Of a stretch of DNA of 64,000 bases, positions 1-11,581 are shown piece by piece. This stretch comes from Bolinopsis microptera (lineage: Eukaryota > Ctenophora > Tentaculata > Lobata > Bolinopsidae): assembly GCF_026151205.1 (NCBI RefSeq), contig NC_087080.1, positions 16,591,337 through 16,655,336 of the forward strand, given 5' to 3'. Below the pieces are notes generated by a model that saw only the letters and a list, made by a program, of their open reading frames with translations, was not told the DNA's origin and searched no databases. Made by a program: the position numbers and the translations under genes. Numbering within the stretch: position 1 is the first letter of the stretch; the number at the start of each line of letters is the position of its first letter.

Positions 1-890
1 TAATCTATAATAAAAACTCATTTTCAACTCGTTATTACTGAAAGTCAAATACGTAGAAGATTTTCTAAAATTACACCAAACTTATCAAAATTTAGTTTCG
101 GATAGAAATTGTGATTGGAAATCACATTCTGAATTTAAAAGAAGTGATCTCTATAAATCGCAAAATTCTTCAATTAGACATAACAGCAAAAAAAAGATAT
201 TTCTAATTCTGCAAATTAAGCAGTCAGTCGAATAGAAATCGAGAAATTATTTATATCTCATTATTTTTTTCCGCGATTCCTCTTGAAGAAAACATAACAT
301 ATTTCCGTAACATATTATATTGCTGAAATATGTTAAAAATGCTCTTACTTAAAATAAGCACATCACATTACATGCTTGTGAGGTAATCACCCACAATCAG
401 ACTGAACCTGCGTTACAGGGAAAGTTATAGAATTTAAATAAAAGTGTGGGAAAGTTTTGAAATTTTGAATTTACGAAAATCTCGGAAGAAACGTTAATTA
501 AGATTGTGTTATTAATCATTAATCAACCGTACTTGTTTCTAACAAGAAAAACTACCTGGATTATAAGAAAGTGCTCAGTATTTAAATAAATACTATCAAT
601 ACAAAATCCATTTACCGAGTAGTTCGGAAAGAGTATTACAAAAATAATCTGACTCATGAAGTTTATGTAATCGATATATTTTTCTTATTAATATTAACAT
701 AAATGATTAATTGAAAAAAATTGAAATCTTGCATTTGATAGACCAGCCTGGCGAAGAATGCATCTGTTATTCAAAAATAAGTATACAAATCAAGGGTAAT
801 GATACATGCCATGCCTTAACGTCCAGTGAATATTTGGCAATAAATCAAGGTGATTAATTAATTAGTTAGTAAATAACATAATCCCAGATG
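1..890. other. AT-rich non-coding stretch
   Basis: Very AT-rich sequence with no convincing open frame, RNA gene or long repeat that I can see. It lies downstream (3') of the minus-strand gene that ends at 891, so it may hold that gene's 3' UTR. Confidence 0.5.
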
Positions 891-1725
891 TCAACTCTCG
901 TGTTCGTGTTTCATATCATACCAGTTTCTGAATATCCACTGAGAGCAGAACACAGCACAAGGCAGCAGGACACAGAGCCAGGCTATTAGAGTGTACGCTT
1001 GTGCGGGTACTCCGTTGTGCACGCGCTCGTAGTACACACTGTAGGACACGTGGGCCGCGTGCTTTATTGCACGTCTGTAATCGTGCGCTGTTACCTGCAC
1101 ACAAACACCCGTCAGATAATCATTATAAGATATAAGATACAATAAAATATTATAAGATATAAATACAGCGGCATAACACTCACAGTAACGAACATAGTAG
1201 CGCTCCTAGGCACGAACAGTAACACATAACACTCACAGTAACGAACATAGTAGCGCTCCTAGGCACGAACAGTAACACACAACACTCACAGTAACGAACA
1301 TAGTAGCGCTCCTAGGCACGAACTCCTCTTTTTCAATGTCCAGTAACTTCCTATTAGGAAGCTCCTCTGATAAGGTTTGAGAGAAGGTGATGGTAAAGGT
1401 AAAGGGCTGTGTTGCTGGGTAACTTACTTTAAACTCGTACACTTCACCTGGTTAATTATTAATTGGTTAATCAGTTAATTTGTTATCTAATTTGTTAATT
1501 GCATATTGCTAATTGTATATCGCAATATCATGTAAAACATAATCAAGTTATATTTCAAACAGTTTTTAAAACTCAAAATGTTCAAAGCATTTAAAAATCC
1601 AAGAAATTTCAAATTGTAAGATTTCAGAAGAATTTGGTAATTATATAATCATTTGGTAGTTGATAATGGTCAATGGACGAAGATACAAGCAAAATACAGG
1701 GCCTCTTGCTAAAACCCGCTCCTAA

Positions 1726-1760
<35 letters not shown>

Positions 1761-2349
1761 CGGGGGGGGGGGGCCGGGGGAATTTCGATAATAGTTATTT
1801 ATAGGTATTATACCAAATATCGTCTAGGGCAGCTAAAAGCTACTTTTTTGGACGTTTCATAAGATTCTGAGCAACATTGATTATTTGATAAATTTTCGAC
1901 GAAAAACGTTTTTTTGGAAATTTTTTAATTGTTGTCAAAATGTGCAACAACTTCTATAAAAACAACCCTTCGATAGGCTGAACTGTTTATAATCCTTGGA
2001 TCAAATTAAAACCCTATACAACCCAAATTTAAGGTGCACAAAGGCAAAAAAATCCAATTTTTCCCAATAGTACAACCCAAAAAATTGGTTTTAAAACTTT
2101 ATCCCAACCCCCTGAATACAAAATGTTAAAAGTGGGAAAAATGTTGAAAAAAAAACAATAAAACTTTTAAATAACTATCAATAACCGTAAATACCTAAAC
2201 CTATTTTTAAATGGGAATTGGGAGAGGATAACAGGTATTTATGAGGTAGCCCCCCCCCCCCCCCGGCACCCCCAGCCCTTCTTAATTCTTTACTAACCAG
2301 GCAACAGATTGTGTAGGACGTATTGCCTACTCTGACCATGCTCTAACTG
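891..2349 (-). CDS. 3' part of an unrecognised type I membrane protein (last three exons)
   Basis: Three minus-strand exons join in phase: about 2298-2349, 1290-1447 and 891-1094 (stop at 891). The junctions are GTTAGT donor to CCAG acceptor (phase 1) and GTGAGT donor to TGTGCAG acceptor (phase 0). The joined frame reads through LLPGEVYEFKVSYPATQPF, a soluble beta-rich-looking stretch, then one hydrophobic segment (TLIAWLCVLLPCAVF) and a short charged tail ending KHEHES. That suggests a lumenal or extracellular domain with a single C-terminal membrane anchor. I do not recognise the family. Upstream exons were not found between 2350 and 3250, so the N-terminus is missing from this model. The donor of the middle exon lies in a 53-bp tandem repeat. 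Only the first copy keeps the frame; later copies run into a stop. Confidence 0.5.
1175..1324 (-). repeat. 53-bp tandem repeat containing an exon end and its donor
   Basis: Three copies with a 53-bp period (starts near 1175, 1228 and 1281). In gene orientation each unit carries the last coding bases of the exon (ending GTTCGTTACT), the donor GTGAGT and about 18 bp of intron. The 5' splice junction is therefore present three times in a row. The rightmost copy on the plus strand is the coding one. Confidence 0.8.
1736..1780. repeat. Poly(dG) run
   Basis: About 45 nt of almost pure G on the plus strand, broken by single C residues. A poly(dC) run of about 14 nt follows at 2251-2265. Such runs recur through the window and are able to form G-quadruplexes. 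Confidence 0.85.
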
Positions 2350-2407
2350 CTGGTGAAATACCGGGATATTGCCAGGTATGAGGGTAGGTGAGGTGAGGCA
2401 GCAGGGG

Positions 2408-2450
2408 AGGAGTAGGAGGAGGAGGAGGAGGAGGAGGAGGAGGAGGAGGT
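2408..2450. repeat. (GGA)n microsatellite
   Basis: A GGA trinucleotide run (about 13 units) within a purine-rich patch (2395-2550). Otherwise 2350-3250 is AT-rich and shows no coding signal. Confidence 0.85.
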
Positions 2451-3251
2451 TCATCACTTTATCACTGGTGGTTAGTTAGGATGTTATCAAGAAGAAGAGG
2501 ATTGTAGAGTAGTAAAAGTAAGGTAAGTAGGAGTAAGAGGAGTAGAGTTAGCGCCTAGTCGGGGTTCATGAGAGCCACCTTGATATTATTATTTGGTTTT
2601 TGCAATAATAAAGATGAACAAAACAACAAAACTTCGTTCTTGCGTAAAAAACAATTTGTATTACACATTTGGTGATATTAATAATCAGGATTTTGTGGTA
2701 TTGTTTTGTCACGAGTGTAATATCAGAGTTCTTAGTAAGATCTAAACGATCGAATAATATACTGTATATATAAAAACTCAGAAAACATGCATCAAAAACA
2801 AAGTAACCAGATCATTGCAAAGTAACCAGATCATTGCAAAGCTGACAGTGATTATAATCATTACAATTCCCCTAGATCATGACAATCATTATGTTAGTAC
2901 TTAGTAGTAACAATACAATACAATAGTAGTAACAATACAATACAATAGTAGTAATGACCAGAGTATTACACTGTGATACAGGTTCAAACTGGGTACTAAT
3001 TAATTAATTGGCCAAGCAGAAAATATTCAATCAAACAAATCCCAAATATTTCTTAACAAAAAATCAATTAATTCATTGTATTGGTTACATATGATATCAA
3101 AATAGGTTCACCCTGATTTTTCTATATGAAACTTGATTTCGAGATACCAACAAATTAAGGCCTATGGCAAAAATCTGGAGGGGGTCACGAACTCCAGGTG
3201 CCCACGGCCAGCCATGCCAGGCAAATTTCAAAATTTGGCCACCAAATTTGT

Positions 3252-6200
3252 TTAGCAGGTAGACAATAAAAACATGCTAATATCAGGTCTCCCACACTGT
3301 TCACTCATAAGCTTCCTCTCGTTGGTAGTCAGATCATCAGACAACAACAAGTCAGGCAGGTAAGGTCCCAGCACCAGCTCCTTTAAACAGGAGAACTTGC
3401 TCATTTCCGCTATTATAGTCTCCCTCTCCGGCTCCTTAAACATGTTGTGGGACAGTATGAGGGTCTCCAGTGTGGGCTCCACTGGTTGTAGTGCTGTTAG
3501 TAGCTGTCTTGTAGTCCGGGGAGTACTGAGCTGGTTCCCTGCCAGGTCTATAGAGATTAGTGCTTCACATTTAGATAAGAGTTCTAGGAGACCCCCCAAC
3601 TTGCTCTCCATACCATTATCTGATAGTTTTAGTTTTAGTATGTTCTTCCCAATAATGTGCCCCATTCTGCGTAAGCTGTCTGTTGAAGGATATGTATTGC
3701 CGAGAACTATTTCTCTGAGTGAAGGTGACACATATAAACACGCGTTGTTACCTAGAATATTACCACTCAGATTAAGCTTACATAAGTTGGGCAGTGATTT
3801 TAAAGAGTTGATCAGATTGAGTTCCTTGTCCTGACCAGAAAGGTAGTTGTAAGTTAGTGATATACTGCGGAGGTTAGAGAATTTATTTAAGATAGGTATG
3901 TGGTCCACGCTTGATAACTCCTCGTCCGATTGCAAACTGAAATCAATGCCCAACATTCTCAACTCCACGTGGTCCACGAGGCGCAGTGCTTTGAATATGA
4001 GAGCCGACTGTAGAGAAGTGAATATCAGGGCGGATGGGACAATGTTTATAACTTTATTTTCGTTGGGAGTTCTGAGGTAGCGGAGTAGAGTCTTGATGTT
4101 GGTGTTGTTAATGTTAAGTGGAGTGTAAACAGATAAAGTGCGATTGTCTGCGGAGGAAGCTGGTTCAGAGCCAATACGAGGCCGCTTCCTAGCTCGTCTG
4201 AAGTGAGGTTCTGCTGTTTGTTTAACTTGACTGATGAGACACGAGTAGTCCTCTAGTAATCCTAGAGCTGCACTGCATAACACGTTCGTACTGGTGTAGC
4301 CTGAGGAGATAGGTTTATAAACCTCGTTATCTTGTTACTTTTACATGGTTCAAATTGAAGATTAAAATCTATTACATACATTATTGGGTCAGATCGGCAA
4401 TAAAGGGTCGTTATAAGTGACGATCATAGATTATTAATATTTAACTCTGATTATGTCATCAAATAAGGTTCTAAAATAACACAGTGAATAATGGAAGTAC
4501 TTCCAGCAAACAACCTGCATAGGGAGCATTAGGCGATATTTCAAAACCCTCTTTTTTGTCACAGAGCATCTTTGATGGCTTTGAGAGCCTACCAAGGTTT
4601 TTTCTTTCATTCACCATAAATACTTTTGATCCCAGAATGTTGCCTATGACACGAACTAACTTCAGTGAAAAAATTATGTGGCCAGGTCATTCTTTGTAGG
4701 AGATATACAGGATTGAAATTTTCGTCACAGAGCATCGGATAGAATTTTGCACTTTTGTATTTCTGTGCTCATCGCAAAATTCCATCCCAGCAACTTCAGA
4801 CACGCCCATAGAAATTATTGATTCGTAAATTTTGGACCTTTATTCAAAAAAAAATTTCTATCTATTGAAATTTTACCCAATCAGGTTCTTCTTAGAAGCA
4901 AACATGATTAAAAGACAAAAAGGGGCAATTGAATGAACACAATGCTCAATATTGACAAAAGATTTTCGTCACAGAGCATCAATTTTGCAATTTTAAGCCA
5001 AAAATTAGCCATAGAAGCAGTTAATGTTATTTTAGGGATGTGATGACTTGAAAATCATAGAATATTACGACCAGGTACACATTTAAATCAAAATGAAGGA
5101 TGCCATTGTTGAGAATTTGAGGAAACGACCTTAAAAATCTGATAACCGCAAATTCAAAATTTCAAATTCTAATTTTTTGGGACAAAATTTTGTTTTATGT
5201 TTGGTATGACTCAATTATGTTCTTCTGAGTTGTAAACAACTATTTTGGCACGAAATGAAGGCTGTGTGACGATTTTGTGTGATTTTTGGAATTTTTCGTC
5301 ACAGAGCTTCATGACTTTGAAAGCCTATATCTTTGGCTAGGTGCATGAGATAAATCCAAACTGTTGGTTACTCACTATTTGCACTCTACTGAGATAGGTT
5401 TTATTCATTTTAAAGGTTTAAAGTGATTCAGGTCATATAATATCACTCTGAGAAAACTTTTGTTGCATTTTTTCGTCACAGAGCTTCATCAGCTTCTTTG
5501 AGGAGTCGCCTAGAAAAACCCATACACGGTGGACAAAATTTGCACAATCATTTGTAACATCTGAATATCCTATGACCAGAAATTGGAGCCAGAAATCATT
5601 TTCACATCTTATCTCCTGGCATTCAATCTAACGAAATTTGAATTTTTCAGAAAAATTTCAGATTTTTGACTTCAATAAGCTACTAAAATTTTTCTGTTCC
5701 ATATTTTTGCATAAAATTTGTTGATCCTGACCCTCAAAACATTTGTCTACCAAATTAAACCGGAATTTATGGCCTAAGGGGGTTTCGAAATTTTGGCCTC
5801 TGTGAGTCTGTGCAACCGGTTTTGAAATATCGCCATTAACTCACCCACTTTACCTGCATAGGGAGCATTAACTCACCCACTTTACCTGCATAGGGAGCAT
5901 TAACTCACCAACTTTACCTGCATAGGGAGCATTAACTCACCAACTTTACCTGCATAGGGAGCATTAACTCACCAACTTTACCTGCATAGGGAGCATTAAC
6001 TCACCAACTTTACCTGCATAGGGAGCATTAACTCACCCACTTTACCTGCATAGGGAGCATTAACTCACCCACTTTACCTGCATAGGGAGCATTAACTCAC
6101 CAACTTTACCTGCATAGGGAGCATTAACTCACCAACTTTACCTGCATAGGGAGCATTAACTCACCAACTTTACCTGCATAGGGAGCATTAACTCACCAAC

Positions 6201-7205
6201 TTTACCTGCATAAGGGAGCATTAACTCACCAACTTTACCTGCATAGGGAGCATTAACTCACCCACTTTACCTGCATAGGGAGCATTAACTCACCAACTTT
6301 ACCTGCATAGGGAGCATTAACTCACCCACTTTACCTGCATAGGGAGCATTAACTCACCCACTTTACCTGCATAGCTATAGGGAGCATTAACTCACCCACT
6401 TTACCTGCATAGGGAGCATTAACTCACCCACTTTACCTGCATAGCTATAGGGAGCATTAACTCACCCACTTTACCTGCATAGCTATAGGGAGCATTAACT
6501 CACCCACTTTACCTGCATAGGGAGCATTAACTCACCCACTTTACCTGCATAGGGAGCATTAACTCACCCACTTTACCTGCATAGGGAGCATTAACTCACC
6601 CACTTTACCTGCATAGGGAGCATTAACTCACCCACTTTACCTGCATAGGGAGCATTAACTCACCCACTTTACCTGCATAGGGAGCATTAACTCACCCACT
6701 TTACCTGCATAGGGAGCATTAACTCACCCACTTTACCTGCATAGGGAGCATTAACTCACCCACTTTACCTGCATAGGGAGCATTAACTCACCCACTTAAC
6801 CTGCATAGGGAGCATTAACTCACCCACTTAACCTGCATAGGGAGCATTAACTCACCAACTTTACCTGCATAGGGAGCATTAACTCACCCACTTTACCTGC
6901 ATAGGGAGCATTAACGAACACGTTCTTGAGGACCTTAGAAACCACGCCCTGATGCTCCAGTATAGCTAAACTCTGAAGATAGTGCAGTGTAGTTGCTTAA
7001 GGTGGAGTCTGCTGTCCACATGAGGCCAGCTCTCCAGGAGTATACGGAATATTCTGAGCTGGTTGTGCTTAACACAGAGCTCGAGTAGAGTGTTACAGAT
7101 GTAGATATTGCAGTGGGAGATGTCAGGGTGGGTCCGCTTCACTACTACTGTAGCGCTTAATATCTGCAGGCTGGGGAACTGGGCCGGAGAAACTGGGACG
7201 TTCAT
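3252..7205 (-). CDS. PRAME/LRRC14-like leucine-rich-repeat protein, two exons
   Basis: Exon 1 is 6897-7205 (ATG at 7205) and exon 2 is 3252-4300 (stop at 3252); donor GTAAAG and acceptor CTCCTCAG join in phase 1. The N-terminal part has an LRRC14/PRAME-type helix ending in LRIFRILLESWP. A basic nuclear-signal-like RRARKRPR follows. Irregular LRRs such as LPNLCKLNLSGN and LETLILSHN come next, then a C-terminal CGRPDISMFLLS resembling the GRPSMVWLS end of PRAME proteins. Family members often act as substrate receptors of cullin-2 ubiquitin ligases; that role is inferred here. Exon 1 needs one extra base near 7000 (around CACCTTAAGC) to stay in frame up to the donor, so there is a -1 frameshift or assembly error. 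An acceptor-like AACACCAG lies 5 nt before the ATG. The intron contains a satellite and a transposon. Confidence 0.55.
4532..5834. mobile_element. 1.3-kb TIR element with repeated GTCACAGAGC motifs
   Basis: The ends are inverted repeats of about 17 bp (GGCGATATTTCAAAACC at the left, its complement at the right). The flanks are ATTA (4528-4531) and ATTA (5835-5838), consistent with a 4-bp target duplication. It sits inside a unit of the 32-bp satellite, since the matching half-unit lies at 4513-4531, so it inserted after the array existed. Inside are five copies of TTTTCGTCACAGAGCATC-like motifs, at about 4556, 4723, 4964, 5286 and 5470. No transposase frame is visible, so it is probably non-autonomous. 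Confidence 0.75.
5835..6915 (-). repeat. 32-bp satellite made of exon end plus 5' splice site, about 33 copies
   Basis: The period is 32 bp. In gene orientation each unit reads TTAATGCTCCCTATGCAG followed by GTAAAGTGGGTGAG. These are exactly the last bases of LRR-gene exon 1 and its donor, and a second donor-like GTGAGT lies inside each unit. Copies differ mainly at CACCCACT/CACCAACT and by small CTATAG expansions (6370-6490). A stray half-unit lies at 4513-4531 beyond the inserted TIR element. Confidence 0.9.
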
Positions 7206-7520
7206 TTCTCCTGGTGTTACTTTTATAAAGTTATAATGAGTAAGGTTACTTTCATAATGTTTATTTTTATATTAAGTAAGTTTACTTTCATGATATTTAT
7301 ATATTTTACGATGAAATGACTCTCCAAATGTGGTAAAGTTACAATTTAAAATGACAGCAACTAGGGCAGTAGGGCAATAAGTTAGTAAAAGTTTGTTCAA
7401 AATCATAATGTGTAAAAACGTCAATAAATTTAAGTAGCAGATAAAATAAAAAATTAATTTCTCTGAAATTTTCAAACTTTAATTTCAAACAGCTCGTCTT
7501 TATTAAAAACAAATAGACAA

Positions 7521-9152
7521 TCATAACAGATCATCACACATAATATCCTCCTCATCAAATAACACTTTATCAGGGCTGCTATCAACAGAGTTTCTCTTTC
7601 TACGTAAACCATCTAATTTAGGTACATTAATATGAAAACCAGGCGTCCTGTAATGAATGTCCTCTAATCTAGGACCAAAAACTAAAACCGTAACATCATC
7701 TCCGGGAGGTAAATGTACTGAAATCCATCCTAAGTTTCCTAAACAAATGTCACCAGTGGCCCTACTACGATTAGGTCTTGTTTTAATGTGAAGTCCGCTC
7801 ATTACATATAGTTTATTACAGAGCTGAACTCCTGAGTCTGTCACCCCTACTGAGGTATCTGACACATCTGAAGTGATATGGTAGTCTACAAGAGAAGGTA
7901 CATTAATCCCGAGTTTGAGGCTGACATTCCCACGAACACAGTACACTTTGTACCACCCGAAAGAGAGACAGGACCCTGGCTCCAGCTCAACAGTTCTATT
8001 GTATATCTTATACTGGCAAGCGAACACAGACTCAGGTACGGAGTTATGTGCCAGTACTCCTGGAGTGTCTATCAGGATCTTCTCCTCTGTAGTTCCCATC
8101 AACTGTTCATCTATCTTGATTTTAAACCACGCAGAAAGAGAGTTCTCCTCTAGTGGCATGTCTGAAGGTATTATCAGCTTCTCCAGCTGGTTCACTTTCT
8201 TATGAAGTATTTGAGCAGTGGAATGCTTCTTATGTTTAGTTATTTGAGGGGGAGGCTGTATTACTGAACTAATATTGCTGACTGTAGTTCCCGGGAGGGG
8301 AGACTCGGTCACATTTCCTATACTCTTCATTTTATAGTTCATCAGTGGTGATAATTTATTGAATAAAGTTGATTTACCTGCATTTGTAACACCCAGTAAA
8401 TAGCAAAAGTCCAGATCGTTGCAATACTTATCTCCATGAATATATTGTTGAATATGCAAGGCCAGTTCAGGTAACCCAACGCCTGTTTTACCACTCGCAA
8501 ATATTATTTCATTGAATCTTAGATTGTTTTGCTTCTCCCATTTCTCTATAAGAGGTCTGTAAAACTGTTCGATAATATTCATTTTACCAGGACTAGCTGC
8601 AAGAACATCACACTTGTTAAGACACAGAATAATAGGAGAACCAGGCGGGTAGATGTTGGGTAAATTAGGAGGTAAACTGGAGGGAAAACCAATGACGTCA
8701 CAGACTACCACGCCTAGTGCTTTCTTCTGAGATATCTTTTTGAGTAATTTAGAAAACCTTGTCTCACTAATAGAATACATCTGATGATGCTGTGAATCAG
8801 CTACTTTCTCACACCGCTCACAAGGAAGTGAGGACCTGGCATCCCAGCTCATCATGGCGGAGTACTCCAGATACCCTGCTTTATCAGGATGGTCGTGTTG
8901 ATACTTAGCTCCACAACCCGGACAGCTCAGTTTAAATGTTACCAAGGGGGGTGTCGCCGCTGTGGCCTTCTTTTTCTCTTCTGTTTCCAGCTGAATCGCT
9001 TTCATCTTAGCTTCTTTTTCTTCCTTAACCTTGTCCAGACTGATTTGTCTTTCTCGTTTGTGATCATCACACAGGTGTGATAAACCGTCAGTGACGCGAA
9101 CTGTTTTGTAACATCTAACTTGTAATAGTAGTCTTCTGCTGATCGAGTACAT
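7521..9152 (-). CDS. NOA1: NOA1-type circularly permuted mitochondrial GTPase
   Basis: A single-exon frame of 543 aa of the NOA1/YqeH family, which assists assembly of the small mitochondrial ribosomal subunit. The N-terminus is basic and mitochondrial-targeting-like. A zinc site follows with CPGCG (Cys77/80) and CERC (Cys111/114). The GTPase motifs come in permuted order: G4 NKCD at about 179-182, G5 ASGKTG at about 219-224, G1 GVTNAGKS at about 254-261, then G3 DTPG at about 362-365. This order is diagnostic of the family. The length is lower than human NOA1 (698 aa) but all motifs are intact. An acceptor-like TATCTCAG lies 13 nt before the ATG. The stop codon is followed within about 20 nt by an AATAAA-type signal on the minus strand. 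The coding region has no intron. Confidence 0.9.
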   Translation of the reverse strand: MYSISRRLLLQVRCYKTVRVTDGLSHLCDDHKRERQISLDKVKEEKEAKMKAIQLETEEKKKATAATPPLVTFKLSCPGCGAKYQHDHPDKAGYLEYSAMMSWDARSSLPCERCEKVADSQHHQMYSISETRFSKLLKKISQKKALGVVVCDVIGFPSSLPPNLPNIYPPGSPIILCLNKCDVLAASPGKMNIIEQFYRPLIEKWEKQNNLRFNEIIFASGKTGVGLPELALHIQQYIHGDKYCNDLDFCYLLGVTNAGKSTLFNKLSPLMNYKMKSIGNVTESPLPGTTVSNISSVIQPPPQITKHKKHSTAQILHKKVNQLEKLIIPSDMPLEENSLSAWFKIKIDEQLMGTTEEKILIDTPGVLAHNSVPESVFACQYKIYNRTVELEPGSCLSFGWYKVYCVRGNVSLKLGINVPSLVDYHITSDVSDTSVGVTDSGVQLCNKLYVMSGLHIKTRPNRSRATGDICLGNLGWISVHLPPGDDVTVLVFGPRLEDIHYRTPGFHINVPKLDGLRRKRNSVDSSPDKVLFDEEDIMCDDLL

Positions 9153-9938
9153 GGCACAGGGATCTGAGATATTGTGTTAGATTTAATACTAATATAGTAA
9201 TATATATTATACACTATATAGTGCTTAATCAACAAGTACACTTTTAAGAGACTAATAAAGCATCAGACACAGGGATTGTTCACATAATATTACGTATAGT
9301 AGTATTAGTAAGCCATTATAGAACCCTCCCTTAGATACACATTATATTGTGTAGTTATTAACTTAACCCAAACCACCTTACGTTATATGTGAACCTTATC
9401 ATTTTCTTATTATTTCGAATTCGATCTTTAGTCGAAATAATTTTCCCATCCAATGAAAGACATGTATTGCAAATAACTATTTGGTATTGTGTAAGTCACA
9501 TTGTACCTTCTTCATAGGCGATATTAATATTGTACAATCCGTTGAAACCATGATACTTACTGATCTTTATAAAATTATACAATATAAGCTGTACAGTCGT
9601 ATAACGCCAAGTATTTGTAGCAAATAGAGGAGCCTAGAGGTCGAGAAAATTACCTGATTGTTATTCTACTTTTATTTTATCCCTTATTTTATAGCAAATT
9701 AAATCATGTTTAAGATATATCTAACCCATTCACATAATTTAAGGGTTTGTTTTCAAATAATCCTAAATCAATAACTAGACTCAGTGTTATAATTCATTTT
9801 CAAGAAATATTGTATATTAATCCCGATGGAAGCGGCAACTATGGATGCAAAATATCAAATAGGTTTTCAGTGCAATTTATAATTTATTTCTAATTAAGTA
9901 ATTTCATGTAAACTATGTACAAAACATCCTCCTCCCGT
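9153..9938. other. Intergenic spacer between DLST and NOA1
   Basis: AT-rich DNA with no convincing frame or repeat. It contains the 3' flank of DLST (an AATAAA-type signal on the minus strand near 9884) and the 5' flank of NOA1. Confidence 0.5.
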
Positions 9939-11270
9939 TCAGATGTCTAGGAGTAGAGTTCCAGGATCTTCCACAGCAGATTTTACCCGTTTCAGGAAAG
10001 TAACAGCTTCACGCCCGTCTATTAACCTGTGATCGTAGGTCAGTGCCACGTACATCATGGGCCTTATTTCGACCTTGCCGTTAACAGCTACAGGTCGCTC
10101 CAGAATAGCGTGCATGCCAAGTATTGCAGATTGAGGGAGGTTGATAATCGGAGTACCGAACATAGAACCAAACACTCCCCCGTTGGAGACAGTGAACGTT
10201 CCTCCGTCCATATCTTCAATAGCCAAAAGCCCATCCCGAGCTTTCTGACCAAGACCAGTCAGCCCTTTCTCTATATCAGCAAATGACATGGTTTCCACGT
10301 TTCTTAAAACTGGGACAACCAAGCCTTTTGGCGTAGCAACAGCTACACTGATGTCTACATAATCACGGTAGATTATTTCCTTTCCATCAATAAAAGCATT
10401 GACCTCAGGCATCTCCTTCAAACCAGATGCAGAAGCTTTCAGGAAGGCTGACATGAAACCTAGCTTCACTCCGTGCTTCTTAACAAAGGCATCCTTATGT
10501 TTACCTCGTAGAGCCATGATATTACTCATGTCGATTTCATTGAAAGTAGTTAACATAGCTGCAGTATTCTGTGCCTCTTTTAGTCTCTCAGAAATTCTCA
10601 ACCTCATTCTGGACATCTTGACGTTGTGTTCTGACCTCAATCCAGGAGGTTTCATTTCTCCGGAGGCCACAACAGGAGGAGCTGCAGGCTTAGGAAGGGG
10701 TTGTGGAGTGACAGAGAGAGGAGTAGTTGGAATTGAGGGAGGTGTACCAAGAGTTGTAGGAACAGGACCCAGAGGCTGGTCAGCTGCCGGGAATGCTGCT
10801 TCAGGCACAGCTGTGGGGGCTGGAACAGGGGCGGCAGCTGCTGGTGCTGGGGCAGCTGCTGCTGCTGGGGCATCACCTGCTGCCCCTACATCTATATTGG
10901 CGAGAAGAGTTCCTTTGGAAATGGTGTCACCATCTTCAACTAACAATGCAGTTAGAACACCTGCAGCAGGTGACTGAACAGGGAGAGTTGTTTTATCAGT
11001 CTCTATCTCCCCGATTACTTCATCTTCCTCTACAGTATCCCCAACTTCCTTCAACCAAGCTATATCTCCTTCCTGTACAGAATCAGGAAACGTTGGAGTC
11101 TCGATTGTCTTTATATCAAACAGTGAGGGTGTAATCCGGTAACCTCTTCTCCCGAATATGCTGCTCGAATCTTGTGTATATTTCTTGAAAACTCTCTCAC
11201 TTGAGGACAAGGGGCGTACACATTTCGTTACCCCTGCACGTATTAAACCAACACTGCTTAAACGGTGCAT
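9939..11270 (-). CDS. DLST: Dihydrolipoyllysine succinyltransferase, E2 of 2-oxoglutarate dehydrogenase
   Basis: A 443-aa intronless frame. It transfers the succinyl group from lipoyl-lysine to CoA in the mitochondrial 2-oxoglutarate dehydrogenase complex (TCA cycle). Residues 1-45 look like a mitochondrial presequence. A single lipoyl domain spans about 55-127, with the lipoyl lysine in EIETDKTTL (Lys93). An Ala/Pro-rich linker (130-205) follows and there is no E1/E3-binding domain, as is usual for animal DLST. The acyltransferase core runs from about 215 to the end, with the catalytic HRLIDG motif (His414, Asp418) and the C-terminal LLLDI typical of the family. An acceptor-like CAATTCTTAG lies 7 nt before the ATG. 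The stop of LAP3 lies only 312 nt upstream on the same strand. Confidence 0.95.
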   Translation of the reverse strand: MHRLSSVGLIRAGVTKCVRPLSSSERVFKKYTQDSSSIFGRRGYRITPSLFDIKTIETPTFPDSVQEGDIAWLKEVGDTVEEDEVIGEIETDKTTLPVQSPAAGVLTALLVEDGDTISKGTLLANIDVGAAGDAPAAAAAPAPAAAAPVPAPTAVPEAAFPAADQPLGPVPTTLGTPPSIPTTPLSVTPQPLPKPAAPPVVASGEMKPPGLRSEHNVKMSRMRLRISERLKEAQNTAAMLTTFNEIDMSNIMALRGKHKDAFVKKHGVKLGFMSAFLKASASGLKEMPEVNAFIDGKEIIYRDYVDISVAVATPKGLVVPVLRNVETMSFADIEKGLTGLGQKARDGLLAIEDMDGGTFTVSNGGVFGSMFGTPIINLPQSAILGMHAILERPVAVNGKVEIRPMMYVALTYDHRLIDGREAVTFLKRVKSAVEDPGTLLLDI

Positions 11271-11581
11271 CCTCTACCTAAGAATTGAAATTTAGTTGAT
11301 GATTGTCTTTACTGAAAAATTATTGCATCGTGAAACATTAATTAGACAATAATATGATAAAGATAGCCACGATGCAGTAGATTTATGATAATTGTACCAA
11401 TATTTCACAATTTCAAATAAACATTTTATGCTTTGAGAACACTCTAGTTTTTATCAATAAAACAATTCCTGTTGTTAGAAATAAGAATCATGGATTATCG
11501 TACTATAAATTTTCATTCAATAAACTAGCTTTCAAGCCAAAGAATAATCCAACTTATTATAGCAAAAAATGAATCTGACCA

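Noticed and set aside
5835-6915. CRISPR-like array of regular 32-bp repeats
   Set aside because: There are no unique spacers. The units are continuous tandem copies of an exon-donor junction, and the DNA is eukaryotic.
10399-11134. Plus-strand frames of 192 and 113 codons opposite DLST
   Set aside because: These are shadow frames of the Ala/Pro-rich DLST linker; the minus-strand frame carries every family motif.
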